Source of the DNA: Acidobacteriota bacterium
GTDB taxonomy: Bacteria; Acidobacteriota; Terriglobia; Bryobacterales; Bryobacteraceae
Length of the DNA stretch: 48,311 nt
Assembly (NCBI GenBank): GCA_016185425.1
Contig: JACPNQ010000005.1
Coordinates: forward strand, 1 to 48,311
Direction: 5' to 3'
The notes beneath the pieces are model-generated. The model ran no database searches and was not told the DNA's origin. It was given only the letters and a program-made list of their open reading frames with translations. Positions within the stretch are counted from its first letter, which is position 1; every line of letters starts with the position of its first letter. The position numbers and the translations under genes were made by a program. Below are positions 25,497-33,211 of this stretch, piece by piece.

Positions 25497-27098
25497 CTAC
25501 GGCGCCGAGGGTGGCGCGGGCGGCGTCTTGACCACCGGCAGTATCAGCCGCGAGCGGTACTTCACCGAGTGATGCACCGTGTTGGTCGCTTTCACCGCTT
25601 CACTATAGGAGTTCACGGGCTCCCATGTGTTTGAGTGGCGGTCGAAGCGGGGTACGTCGCTTGAGGTGATCTGTACGGCGATACGGTGGCCTTTCGGGAA
25701 CACCATCGCCAACGACCAGAGACTGATGTTGAGCTGATACACCTTGTTCTTTCGCGCGGGCAACATGCGGTCGTATCCTTCGCGGAAGCGCATGCGCAGC
25801 GGTTGGGAGGACATCAGCGCTTCGTAGCCGTCCGGGTAGATGTCGATCAGGCGGACGAAGAAATCGGTGTCCTTCGCCGTTGTCGAGACGAAGACTTCGG
25901 CCTGAATAGGACCTGCGATCTCTACAGGCGCCGTGAGCGGGAGGCTGGTGAAGCGCAGAATATCGGCGCGGTCCTTCAGCGGACGCTGATCGATGGGCGG
26001 GCGGTTCAGCCAGTCATTGGGACGCGCCGTGAGGGAGGGCACCGGATTAGCCGGGTCGTAATCGAAGCTGCTGCTGCTGATCTTCTGCGTTGGGCCGGAG
26101 CGAGACAGGCCGCCGCCGGGCTGCAGGTAGAAGCTTTCAAATGTGCCGACGGGCGGCCATCCTGTCACCGACCGCCACGCGTTGCCGGGCGCCATCTTCG
26201 CCATCGCGTCGCCCATCACGAAATACTGCACGGCGGGCAGCTTGTGAATGCCCGTGTCGATGGCGCGCATCCAATAATCGAACCAGCGCAAAGCGAGGGC
26301 GGGGAAGGGCGGCATCACGGCTTCCCATTGCAGATCGCCGGACAAACGGCCGCCATGGCCTTTCGGATGGATGATCAGCTTCTGATTGCCGGGAGCGCGC
26401 TCAGTGCCCCTGGTTTGGGCGAGTTGGTAAAAATCGATGGTCCCCTGCGTGAAGATGTCGAACCAGCCGGTGTAGTGAAGGATCGGCACCTTGATGTTTT
26501 CGACATGCGCGTGGACATCCTGCTGGTAGAACTCGTTGTCGAACCGATGGAAAACGGGGCGGGGAAAGAGCGGCGGGATGGCCACGCCGCGGGCTTCCAT
26601 CCAACTGTCGACAATGGCCGACTGGTAGACGCCGCCGGGATAGGTGACCGACGAATAGGGACTCGCCTGCGCGTTCTGAATGGCGCCAGCGGAGAGGTGC
26701 GGCGCCCCGCTCATCAGGGTCATGTAGCCGGCGATGCCCGGGCCGCTGCTGCCGTAGATGCCAACCTTGCCGTTGGACCAAGGCTGTTTCGCGATCCACT
26801 CGACAGTGTCGTAGCCATCATTCCTTTCCGAGGCGAATCCAGTCCATGTACCCTCACTCTTAAACAAGCCGCGCAGGTTCTGCTGGACGACCGCGTAGCC
26901 CGCGTCGACGAAAGCGCTGGGCGCAGCGGAGAGCGCGTACGGTGTGCGCGTGAGAATTGTAGGGAATGGACCTGGCCCGCCAGGAAGAGTAACTGTCGCC
27001 GACAAACGAACGCCGTCGCGCATAGGAACCCATTCCTTTTGAACGCCGGCAGAGAACAAGGGCGCGGCCAGCGCGAGGACGATCGGCCAAATGCGCAT
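25497..27098 (-). CDS. CocE/NonD-family alpha/beta hydrolase (exported)
   Basis: A 533-residue protein with a signal peptide (MRIWPIVLALAAPLFSAG). Its features are those of X-Pro dipeptidyl-peptidase/CocE hydrolases: VPMRDGVRLSATV at the start of the fold, nucleophile elbow YGSSGPG with Ser118 (GxSxxG), an Asp in TGWFDIFTQGT and a His in HPKGHGG as the likely triad. The C-terminal 200 residues form a jelly-roll (AGPIQAEVFVSTTAKDTDFF, VQITSSDVPRF). It should cleave esters or proline-containing peptides in the periplasm; the substrate is not predictable. It starts 11 bp after the sulfotransferase stop and is on the same strand. Confidence 0.85.
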   Translation of the reverse strand: MRIWPIVLALAAPLFSAGVQKEWVPMRDGVRLSATVTLPGGPGPFPTILTRTPYALSAAPSAFVDAGYAVVQQNLRGLFKSEGTWTGFASERNDGYDTVEWIAKQPWSNGKVGIYGSSGPGIAGYMTLMSGAPHLSAGAIQNAQASPYSSVTYPGGVYQSAIVDSWMEARGVAIPPLFPRPVFHRFDNEFYQQDVHAHVENIKVPILHYTGWFDIFTQGTIDFYQLAQTRGTERAPGNQKLIIHPKGHGGRLSGDLQWEAVMPPFPALALRWFDYWMRAIDTGIHKLPAVQYFVMGDAMAKMAPGNAWRSVTGWPPVGTFESFYLQPGGGLSRSGPTQKISSSSFDYDPANPVPSLTARPNDWLNRPPIDQRPLKDRADILRFTSLPLTAPVEIAGPIQAEVFVSTTAKDTDFFVRLIDIYPDGYEALMSSQPLRMRFREGYDRMLPARKNKVYQLNISLWSLAMVFPKGHRIAVQITSSDVPRFDRHSNTWEPVNSYSEAVKATNTVHHSVKYRSRLILPVVKTPPAPPSAP

Positions 27099-27109
27099 GT
27101 TTTCTTATT

Positions 27110-28291
27110 CTAGTCGTGAAAGAGAGAAGCGAGGGCGTGCAGCGGCTTGAATCCAAAGCGCCAGGAGAAACTTTTTTCGAGCTTGCGGTGCGCATTGTCA
27201 TTCGCGAGCATGGCGGCAAGCCGCTCATCGGCCGCTGTGCGCAGCTCCGCCAGTTGCCGGGCGTACTGCCGCTCGCGGCCTTCCAAGGTCTCGTGGAGGG
27301 AATGAATATCGTGCAGCCGTTCGTCCAGGGCCGCGATGAGCTGGCTACGCTGCCGGTCGCGATCCTCCACGATTTCGTGGAGCGAATGAATATCGCGGAG
27401 CCGTTCGCCGGCGGCGGCGCGGAGGACGGTGAGCTCGGTGTGGTGCTCCTCGAGCACCGCGAGGAGCTGGCTGCGCTGGGATTCCGGGCTCGGAGGCTCC
27501 ACCGAGAGCGATACCGGCAGGCTCTTCCACCAATCACAGTTCTGCTCGTAGCCCAGCTCAACAAGCAGTTGCGGGAACACACTCTCGAACAGCTCGCCGA
27601 GGCCGCGATCGAAATGGTTGCGCCAATCGCCGGATATTCCCTTGCGGCGGTGGCTGAACTGGTTTTCCACACCGCGGGCGCGGCCGGTTAAGACTTCGAA
27701 GGAGTGATCGTGCGCGACGGCATTCCTTACGACGCGAGGAACGGGCCACTTCAGAAAATCGAAGAAGCGTTCGAGCTCATCGGGAAGGTCCGAGACGAGG
27801 CGGCCGTACTTCGTGAGAAACACGTTGGGGATCTCGGGCGCCTGCTTCCAGCTACGCAGATAGTCGGCCCATTGCGCGAGGAGGAACATGCCAAGGCGCA
27901 AACGGTTGCGCGGCGAGGAGTCGGCGATGGTGCCGCGTAGGAGTCGCGTCGTGGTGGATGGCGTGTGGCTGAAGGAGACGGAGTAGACCAGGGAGACGAC
28001 GATGTCGCGCGGGTCGCGAATCACCACGAAGGCGCGATCGTCCTGGTGCGACCTCTCGCGCCACGCGCCTGTGCCGGTGGAGTACAGCGGAGAGGCAAAC
28101 TGTCCGGGCCGCAGTGCAGGCCAATTCTCCGTTTGCAGGTCGATCCCGGTGGCGGCAAGGCTATGTCCGCTGCACTCGATGATTCTAGGGTCGGATAGGA
28201 TATCCCGGACCCACTGACTCCCGCACTTATAGAACGTCAGATGATAGAGACGGATTGCGTCCAAACGCGGCTTTAGGCCTGCAAAACCCAC
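27110..28291 (-). CDS. Sulfotransferase with a C-terminal coiled coil of internal repeats
   Basis: A 393-residue protein with a GTG start. The N-terminal 240 residues are a PAPS-dependent sulfotransferase: TFYKCGSQW (5'-phosphosulfate loop), VVIRDPRDIVVSLVYS (3'-phosphate binding) and RRKGISGDWRNHF (the RKGxxGDWxNxF motif). Residues about 275-375 are a coiled coil containing two copies of a repeat, ERLRDIHSLHEIVEDRDRQR and ERLHDIHSLHETLEGRERQY, visible also at DNA level (27300-27410). The acceptor is unknown; such enzymes modify saccharides or lipids of the envelope. No signal peptide. A coiled coil after this domain is unusual and suggests oligomerisation or tethering. It precedes the hydrolase gene by 11 bp. 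Confidence 0.85.
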   Translation of the reverse strand: MGFAGLKPRLDAIRLYHLTFYKCGSQWVRDILSDPRIIECSGHSLAATGIDLQTENWPALRPGQFASPLYSTGTGAWRERSHQDDRAFVVIRDPRDIVVSLVYSVSFSHTPSTTTRLLRGTIADSSPRNRLRLGMFLLAQWADYLRSWKQAPEIPNVFLTKYGRLVSDLPDELERFFDFLKWPVPRVVRNAVAHDHSFEVLTGRARGVENQFSHRRKGISGDWRNHFDRGLGELFESVFPQLLVELGYEQNCDWWKSLPVSLSVEPPSPESQRSQLLAVLEEHHTELTVLRAAAGERLRDIHSLHEIVEDRDRQRSQLIAALDERLHDIHSLHETLEGRERQYARQLAELRTAADERLAAMLANDNAHRKLEKSFSWRFGFKPLHALASLFHD

Positions 28292-28455
28292 AAAAGGCTC
28301 GAATCTACGGACCAGAAACGGCGCCCAAACACTCGGTTAAGGGACATTCATAAGTATATACCCGGCAGTTACGAATTAGTTTCGGCATGAGAAAAAATTC
28401 TTACGCCGCAATTCCGGTCAAGTGAGATACGCCACGCCACCGGTATCCTGTCTTT

Positions 28456-29313
28456 GTGCAAGGGCAGGAACCGGTAGTCGCAAAGGCGTTGTGGTACATC
28501 GAGAGCCACTTCAGCGGCGAGATTTCGCTGGAGGAGATCTCGACTCGCAGCGGAGTAAGTAAATACCATTTGACGCGCGCGTTCACCGTTGCGACGGGGA
28601 GGACGATTATGCAGTACGTCCGCGGCCGCCGCCTGACGGAGGCGGCGCGGGTGCTGGTGAACGGCGCGCCGGATATTCTGGCCGTCGCGCTGGACAGCGG
28701 CTACGGGTCCCACGAGGCGTTCACGCGGGCGTTTCGCGAGGAGTTCGGGCTGACTCCGGAAGCCGTTCGCGAACGCGGCGACCTAAATGCAATATCGATT
28801 ACGGAGCCAATACGGATGAAAGAAGAGATGTTGACTGCACTGCAGGCGCCCCGCTTTGCCGGCGGCGAGACGCTGCTGGTTGCCGGGTTGAGCGAGCGGT
28901 ACACGGCCGAAGGCTGCGCGGCGATCCCGTCGCAGTGGCAGAAGTTTGTGCCGCACATCGGCCACGTGCCGGGGCAGTTTGGTAAAGAAGCGTACGGCGT
29001 GATCTGCAACAGCGACGATACCGGGAGCATCGATTACATTACGGGCGTCGCGGTATCCGATTTTTCGCGTTTGCCACCCGGGTTTGCGCGGCTACGGATT
29101 CCCCCGCAGCGCTACGCCGTGTTCCACCATCCGGGACACATCTCCGGTATTCAGCGCACCTGGTACACCATCTGGAACCAATGGATGCCGGAATCCGGAT
29201 TCCAGGCGACCGGCGGCCCCGAGTTTGAACGCTATGGGGAAGAGTTCAACGGCGTGACGGGGCTCGGCGGGGTGGAGATCTGGATTCCGGTAAAGCGGCA
29301 GGCGGCGGACTAG
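28456..29313 (+). CDS. AraC-family regulator with GyrI-like effector domain
   Basis: A 285-residue protein with a GTG start. Residues 5-105 hold two helix-turn-helix units (GEISLEEISTRSGVSKYHLT and VALDSGYGSHEAFTRAF), followed by FGLTPEAVRE as in AraC/Rob/SoxS DNA-binding domains. Residues about 125-285 form a GyrI-like small-molecule-binding domain (LIPxxxxAVFHHPGHI-like segment RIPPQRYAVFHHPGHISGI, and GGVEIWIPVK at the end). This architecture is that of ligand-sensing activators. Its targets are unknown. It is divergent from the sulfotransferase gene with 164 bp between. Confidence 0.88.
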   Translation: MQGQEPVVAKALWYIESHFSGEISLEEISTRSGVSKYHLTRAFTVATGRTIMQYVRGRRLTEAARVLVNGAPDILAVALDSGYGSHEAFTRAFREEFGLTPEAVRERGDLNAISITEPIRMKEEMLTALQAPRFAGGETLLVAGLSERYTAEGCAAIPSQWQKFVPHIGHVPGQFGKEAYGVICNSDDTGSIDYITGVAVSDFSRLPPGFARLRIPPQRYAVFHHPGHISGIQRTWYTIWNQWMPESGFQATGGPEFERYGEEFNGVTGLGGVEIWIPVKRQAAD

Positions 29314-29328
29314 ACCTTCGACCGCACA

Positions 29329-29418
29329 ACGAATGGCGCACGCCCAGATGGTTTGGAGTATATGCCAGTGGTTCGGGGTGGCGATGGAGATGGCGTCGAT
29401 AGTGGCCGGCAGCTTCGA
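29329..29418 (-). pseudogene. Fragment of a Gfo/Idh/MocA-family oxidoreductase
   Basis: Minus strand reads TIDAISIATPNHWHILQTIW, the hallmark segment (DAxxIATPNHxH) of the nucleotide-binding domain of Gfo/Idh/MocA dehydrogenases. Only about 30 residues match; flanking reading frames do not continue. The rest of 29314-29551 contains no gene apart from the DinB ribosome site. Confidence 0.5.
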
Positions 29419-29551
29419 TCTCGCCGATCCGCTTGTTGCGCAGAAAGTATCTGCGTTCCATGGTGTATGAATTCTCGGTGAACCACTCGAAATTCTATTG
29501 CAGAGTGCGCTAGGGTAGGGACCATAGTTCGTTTTCAAGGAGACCCCGAAG

Positions 29552-30049
29552 ATGACCCCTGAATTTTGTGCCGGACTGCGCGATTTCCTGTTGAACGCGC
29601 TCGACGGCGAAGTGGCCGCGACGAAGAAGGTGATTCTTGCTATCCCCGAGAATCAGCTGGAGTACGTGCCCGATCCAAAAGCTACTCCGGCGTTGAAACT
29701 GGCCCACCATATCGTTGCCAGCGAAATCTGGTTTTTCGATTCCGTGGCCGGCGGCGCGTTTGGCGAGTTCCCTGGCGGCGATGCACCGCCGACGCCCGCG
29801 GCGGTTGTCGAGTGGTGGGAGTCGGTTCGTCCCGCTGCGCGCGCCAAGGTGGCGGCGATGTCGGGAGACGACCTGGCCAAGGTCCTGGACTTCTACGGAA
29901 TGTTCCAGTTTCCCGGCGCAGTCTATTTGAACTTCGCCAATGTACACTGCATTCACCACCGCGGACAGTTGTCGAGCTACCTGCGCCCGATGGGCAGCAA
30001 GGTCCCGTCGATTTACGGCGGTTCGGCGGATGAACCGATGACGATGTAG
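29552..30049 (+). CDS. DinB-family four-helix protein
   Basis: A 165-residue protein preceded by CAAGGAGACC. The four-helix DinB fold is indicated by LAHHIVASEIWFFDS in helix two and NFANVHCIHHRGQLSSYLRP in the last helix; these His residues form the metal site of the family. Biochemical role of this copy is unknown; relatives act as thiol transferases or stress proteins. It ends 7 bp before the convergent DnaC-like gene. Confidence 0.85.
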   Translation: MTPEFCAGLRDFLLNALDGEVAATKKVILAIPENQLEYVPDPKATPALKLAHHIVASEIWFFDSVAGGAFGEFPGGDAPPTPAAVVEWWESVRPAARAKVAAMSGDDLAKVLDFYGMFQFPGAVYLNFANVHCIHHRGQLSSYLRPMGSKVPSIYGGSADEPMTM

Positions 30050-30056
30050 TCGCCCG

Positions 30057-30809
30057 TTAGTTGATTCGCGCCTTGCGCAGGCGGTAATCATCCACCTGCG
30101 CAGGCATGCGGATCACGCGGCACATCTCAAACAGCCGGGAGCGCGCGCGCATCCCGATCTGGTCGATCAGCGACCGCTTATAATCCACTCCGCCGGTCGA
30201 ACGTTCGCGCGCCGACGGCGGCTGAATATCGTGGTCGGGAAGATTTGTCGTCGCGATGATCGGCTTCTTGTTGTTGCAGCGGTATGTGATCAGGCTGGTG
30301 ACGGTATCTTCCACCCAATCGGTGATGCGATGCGCGCCCAGATCGTCCAGCAGGAGTATCTCTGCATCGAGCGCGGTCGAATAGGCTTCGCGGTCGCCGG
30401 AACCGGATGCCGGGTCGTAACTGGAACGTATCTTTTGCAGTAAGTTCTGGTAATCGAAGAAGAGCCCGTTGAATCCGCGCTGGATCAGCATGCGGAGCGC
30501 GCTGACGGCGAGGTGGGTCTTGCCCGTTCCGGGCTCTCCGATCAGGAGCAGGCCCGGTTTTTCGACATTCGGAAACTCCCGCGCATAGCCGCGCACGAGC
30601 AGCATTACGGTCTGTAGCGCCGGATTGCCCTGCGCGTCGAAATTGTCGAGCGACGCGTTCTGATACAGGGCCGGAAGCCCCGAATTCCGCAGCGTCTCCC
30701 GCTGCACATCGCCCACAGTGCACTGGCACCGCGCGGCGCCGGAAATTCCGTTCCGTTCTTCCACTCTCCAGCCGCTTCCGCGGCATACCGGGCATGCGGG
30801 GTCTGGCAT
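30057..30809 (-). CDS. DnaC/IstB-like ATPase, probable helicase loader
   Basis: A 250-residue AAA+ protein. An N-terminal zinc-finger-like CPVCRG...CQC (Cys6, 9, 28, 30) is followed by Walker A GEPGTGKTH (91-99) and Walker B EILLLDDLGAH. Sensor I is IIATTNLP and an arginine-finger region is IGMRARSRLFEMC. The zinc finger plus DnaC-type ATPase is characteristic of chromosomal primosome loaders (DnaI/DnaC). It could also be an IstB transposition helper, but no IS21 transposase is nearby. It lies 4 bp after the biotin-carrier stop and probably belongs to that operon. Confidence 0.82.
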   Translation of the reverse strand: MPDPACPVCRGSGWRVEERNGISGAARCQCTVGDVQRETLRNSGLPALYQNASLDNFDAQGNPALQTVMLLVRGYAREFPNVEKPGLLLIGEPGTGKTHLAVSALRMLIQRGFNGLFFDYQNLLQKIRSSYDPASGSGDREAYSTALDAEILLLDDLGAHRITDWVEDTVTSLITYRCNNKKPIIATTNLPDHDIQPPSARERSTGGVDYKRSLIDQIGMRARSRLFEMCRVIRMPAQVDDYRLRKARIN

Positions 30810-30812
30810 CGC

Positions 30813-31256
30813 TTACTCCAGTGTAACCAGCACCTGGCCGGACGCAACCGTATCGCCGACGGTCACGCGAACGGCACCCACGGCGCCAGCGCCCGGGGAG
30901 CGCACTTCGTTCTGCATCTTCATCGCCTCCAGAATCAGCAGTCCCGCGCCCGCGTCCACCGCCTGGCCGGGCTCAACGAGAACCTTGACGACTTTCCCCG
31001 GCATGGCCGCTTTTATATCGCGCCGTCCGGAATCGTCCTTCCCGCTTCCATTGCGCCGCCGGTTCCGTGGATCGGCCAGCGTCAGCGACACTTCCTTGCC
31101 ATTTACGAGCAATCGTCGGCCCGCGTGCGTAATCCGATGAACGCGCGCGCCGTGCAGCACGAGCGACGTTCCGTCCTCGAGTGTCTGGAACGGAAGGGCC
31201 GAGGGATCGAATTCGATCTCCTTTTCGGTTTCCGCGCCGATCAGAATCCGCTTCAT
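30813..31256 (-). CDS. Biotin carboxyl carrier domain protein of an acyl-CoA carboxylase
   Basis: A 147-residue protein. The C-terminal 70 residues form a biotinyl domain with EAMKMQN, Lys113 being the biotinylation site, and flanking MPGKVVKVLVEPGQAV. The N-terminal half is a small beta domain. The stop of biotin carboxylase overlaps this ATG (31253-31256, ATGA), so the two are a carboxylase pair. The carboxyltransferase subunit is not in the window, so acetyl-, propionyl- or methylcrotonyl-CoA specificity cannot be decided. Confidence 0.88.
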   Translation of the reverse strand: MKRILIGAETEKEIEFDPSALPFQTLEDGTSLVLHGARVHRITHAGRRLLVNGKEVSLTLADPRNRRRNGSGKDDSGRRDIKAAMPGKVVKVLVEPGQAVDAGAGLLILEAMKMQNEVRSPGAGAVGAVRVTVGDTVASGQVLVTLE

Positions 31257-32698
31257 TGGCGGCTCCAGTTAGACCGGACCACCAGGGGCGCCCGCGCCTG
31301 CTTCGGCTCCGCCGCAGCCAACACCGCGATCGCCGCTTCGAGCTCCGCTTCGCTCAACGCGGTGTCCGGTCGATAGTCGAAATCCTTGAGGAAGCCGGTG
31401 TGCAGGTCGCCCGACACGAAGCGCGCGTCGGCCAGAACCTGGCGGAAAAACGCCACGTTATTGGCGATGCCCAATATCTCGGTCTCACGCAGCGCGCGCT
31501 GCATGCGGGCGATCGCTTTCGGCCGATCCTCGGCCCAGACGCACAGCTTCGCGAGCAGCGGGTCGTAATCGATCGGCACTGTCCAGCCTTCGTAGACGCC
31601 GTTGTCCAACCGGATTCCCGGTCCGGAAGGCATCCGCAGCCGGTCGATGCGGCCCGGGGAAGGGAAGTACTGATTGGCGGGATCCTCCGCGTAAAGGCGG
31701 CACTGTATGGCCGCGCCGCGCCATGTTACCTCGTCCTGCCGGAGCGCCAACTTACCTCCAAACGCCGCATCCAACTGCATATGGACCAAGTCAACCGATG
31801 TTACTAACTCTGTCACCGGATGCTCCACCTGGAGCCGTGTATTCATCTCGAGGAAATAGAACCGGCCCCCGGCGTCGACAAGGAACTCCGCCGTCCCCGC
31901 GTTCGTATATCCCGCGGCCCGCGCCACGCGCAAGGCCGCTTCGCCCATCGCCTGCCGCATCGCCGGATTGTTCGCCACCAGCGGCGATGGACATTCCTCG
32001 ATCACCTTCTGATGGCGGCGCTGAATGGAACACTCGCGCTCACCGAAGTGAATCAGGTTGCCGTAGTTATCGCCGAAGATCTGTATCTCGATGTGGCGCG
32101 GCCGTATCAGCGCTTTCTCGATATACACCTCGCCGGATTGGAAACTTCGCTCGGCCTCGCTCGCCGCGTCCCGCAGGGCGCTCTCCAACTCGCCCTCCTT
32201 TTCCACCAGCCGCATACCCTTCCCGCCGCCGCCCGCGGCCGCCTTGATCAACACCGGGTAGCCGATCGCCGCCGCTACGCGCCTCGCTTCGGAGATATCG
32301 CGAACCGGACCGTCTGTCCCCGGCACCACCGGCGCTCCGGCACGCACCGCCATGTCGCGCGCCGCCGTCTTCGACCCCAACGCGCGAATCGCCGTGGCCG
32401 CCGGGCCGATAAACACGAGACCGGCCTCCGCGCACAGTGCCGCAAACCCGGCATTCTCGCTTAAGAACCCGTAGCCAGGATGCAGCGCTCCAGCGCCCGC
32501 CCGCCGCGCCGCTTCGAGAATCGCCTGCGAATTCAGGTAGGAATCCACCGGATATGCCTCGTCGGCATGCGCGAGATGCAGCGCGCGCCGGTCGATATCG
32601 GTGTAAACGGCGACGCCTGTCAGTCCGGCCTCACGGATGGCGCGCAAGACGCGAACGGCAATTTCGCCGCGGTTGGCGACGAGGATCTTTTCCACCAT
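31253..32698 (-). CDS. accC: Biotin carboxylase subunit of an acyl-CoA carboxylase
   Basis: A 481-residue ATP-grasp enzyme starting MVEKILVANRGEIAVRVLRA. It has the biotin carboxylase signatures GYGFLSENAGFA, the Gly-rich loop KAAAGGGGKGMRLV, GERECSIQRRHQKVIEE, and FLEMNTRLQVEHPVTE. It carboxylates the biotin on the carrier protein using bicarbonate and ATP. The ATG at 32698 is chosen over longer frames because the conserved N-terminus begins there. Divergent from the Fur-like gene with 48 bp between. Residue 481 length exceeds E. coli AccC (449) and is like the alpha subunits of other acyl-CoA carboxylases. Confidence 0.92.
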   Translation of the reverse strand: MVEKILVANRGEIAVRVLRAIREAGLTGVAVYTDIDRRALHLAHADEAYPVDSYLNSQAILEAARRAGAGALHPGYGFLSENAGFAALCAEAGLVFIGPAATAIRALGSKTAARDMAVRAGAPVVPGTDGPVRDISEARRVAAAIGYPVLIKAAAGGGGKGMRLVEKEGELESALRDAASEAERSFQSGEVYIEKALIRPRHIEIQIFGDNYGNLIHFGERECSIQRRHQKVIEECPSPLVANNPAMRQAMGEAALRVARAAGYTNAGTAEFLVDAGGRFYFLEMNTRLQVEHPVTELVTSVDLVHMQLDAAFGGKLALRQDEVTWRGAAIQCRLYAEDPANQYFPSPGRIDRLRMPSGPGIRLDNGVYEGWTVPIDYDPLLAKLCVWAEDRPKAIARMQRALRETEILGIANNVAFFRQVLADARFVSGDLHTGFLKDFDYRPDTALSEAELEAAIAVLAAAEPKQARAPLVVRSNWSRQ

Positions 32699-32746
32699 GA
32701 GCTTTTCGATTTTAGCAGGCGTCGTTTTGCTACATTGGGGAAAGCG

Positions 32747-33211
32747 ATGCCCGGACAGACGACCAAAGGATCTTTGCAGGAGCGGGGAGTGCGGATGACC
32801 CGGCAACGGCAGATCCTCCTCGATCTGATCGACAAATCCGGCAAACATCTGGATGCCGACAGCCTGTATCACCTGGCTCGGGAGAAGGATCCGAAGCTCA
32901 ACCGCGTTACCGTTTACCGCACGCTCAAGATGTTGAAGATGGAGGGCTTGGTTGACGAGCTCGACCTGCTCCATCACGGCGGCGATCAGCACTACTACGA
33001 GACGCGGATGAAGCGCGAGCACGCGCACGTCGTCTGTCTGCGGTGCGGCAAGATCGAAGAGTACTTTGGCGAACCTCTCGCGCACATCCGGCAGCAGGTG
33101 AAGGAGACGTTCGGTTTCGAAATCCTGTTAGTGCGCACGGAAATCGGCGGATATTGCCCGAACTGCCAGATGACGCGCGAACAGGAGCTTCGCGAAGCGG
33201 CCGGCGAATGA
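32747..33211 (+). CDS. Fur-family metal- or peroxide-responsive repressor
   Basis: A 154-residue protein starting MPGQTTKGSLQERGVRMTRQ. The winged helix has RMTRQRQILLDLI and LNRVTVYRTLKML. The dimerisation part has a His-rich HYYETRMKREHAHVVCLRCG with CxxC and a second CPNCQ, giving a structural Zn(Cys)4 site. Without experiments Fur, Zur and PerR cannot be separated. The stop overlaps the start of the FHA-phosphatase (ATGA), so the regulator and phosphatase are translationally coupled. Confidence 0.88.
   Translation: MPGQTTKGSLQERGVRMTRQRQILLDLIDKSGKHLDADSLYHLAREKDPKLNRVTVYRTLKMLKMEGLVDELDLLHHGGDQHYYETRMKREHAHVVCLRCGKIEEYFGEPLAHIRQQVKETFGFEILLVRTEIGGYCPNCQMTREQELREAAGE

Noticed and set aside
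25686..27113. 475-residue plus-strand open frame
   Set aside because: Antisense to the CocE-type hydrolase, which has a signal peptide and catalytic motifs.
27300..27410. DNA repeats possibly a CRISPR or tandem array
   Set aside because: Only two copies, in frame, encoding the coiled-coil repeats of the sulfotransferase.
30057..30809. IstB helper of an IS21 element
   Set aside because: No IS21 transposase or ends are next to it, and the N-terminal zinc finger plus operon position fit a chromosomal helicase loader better.
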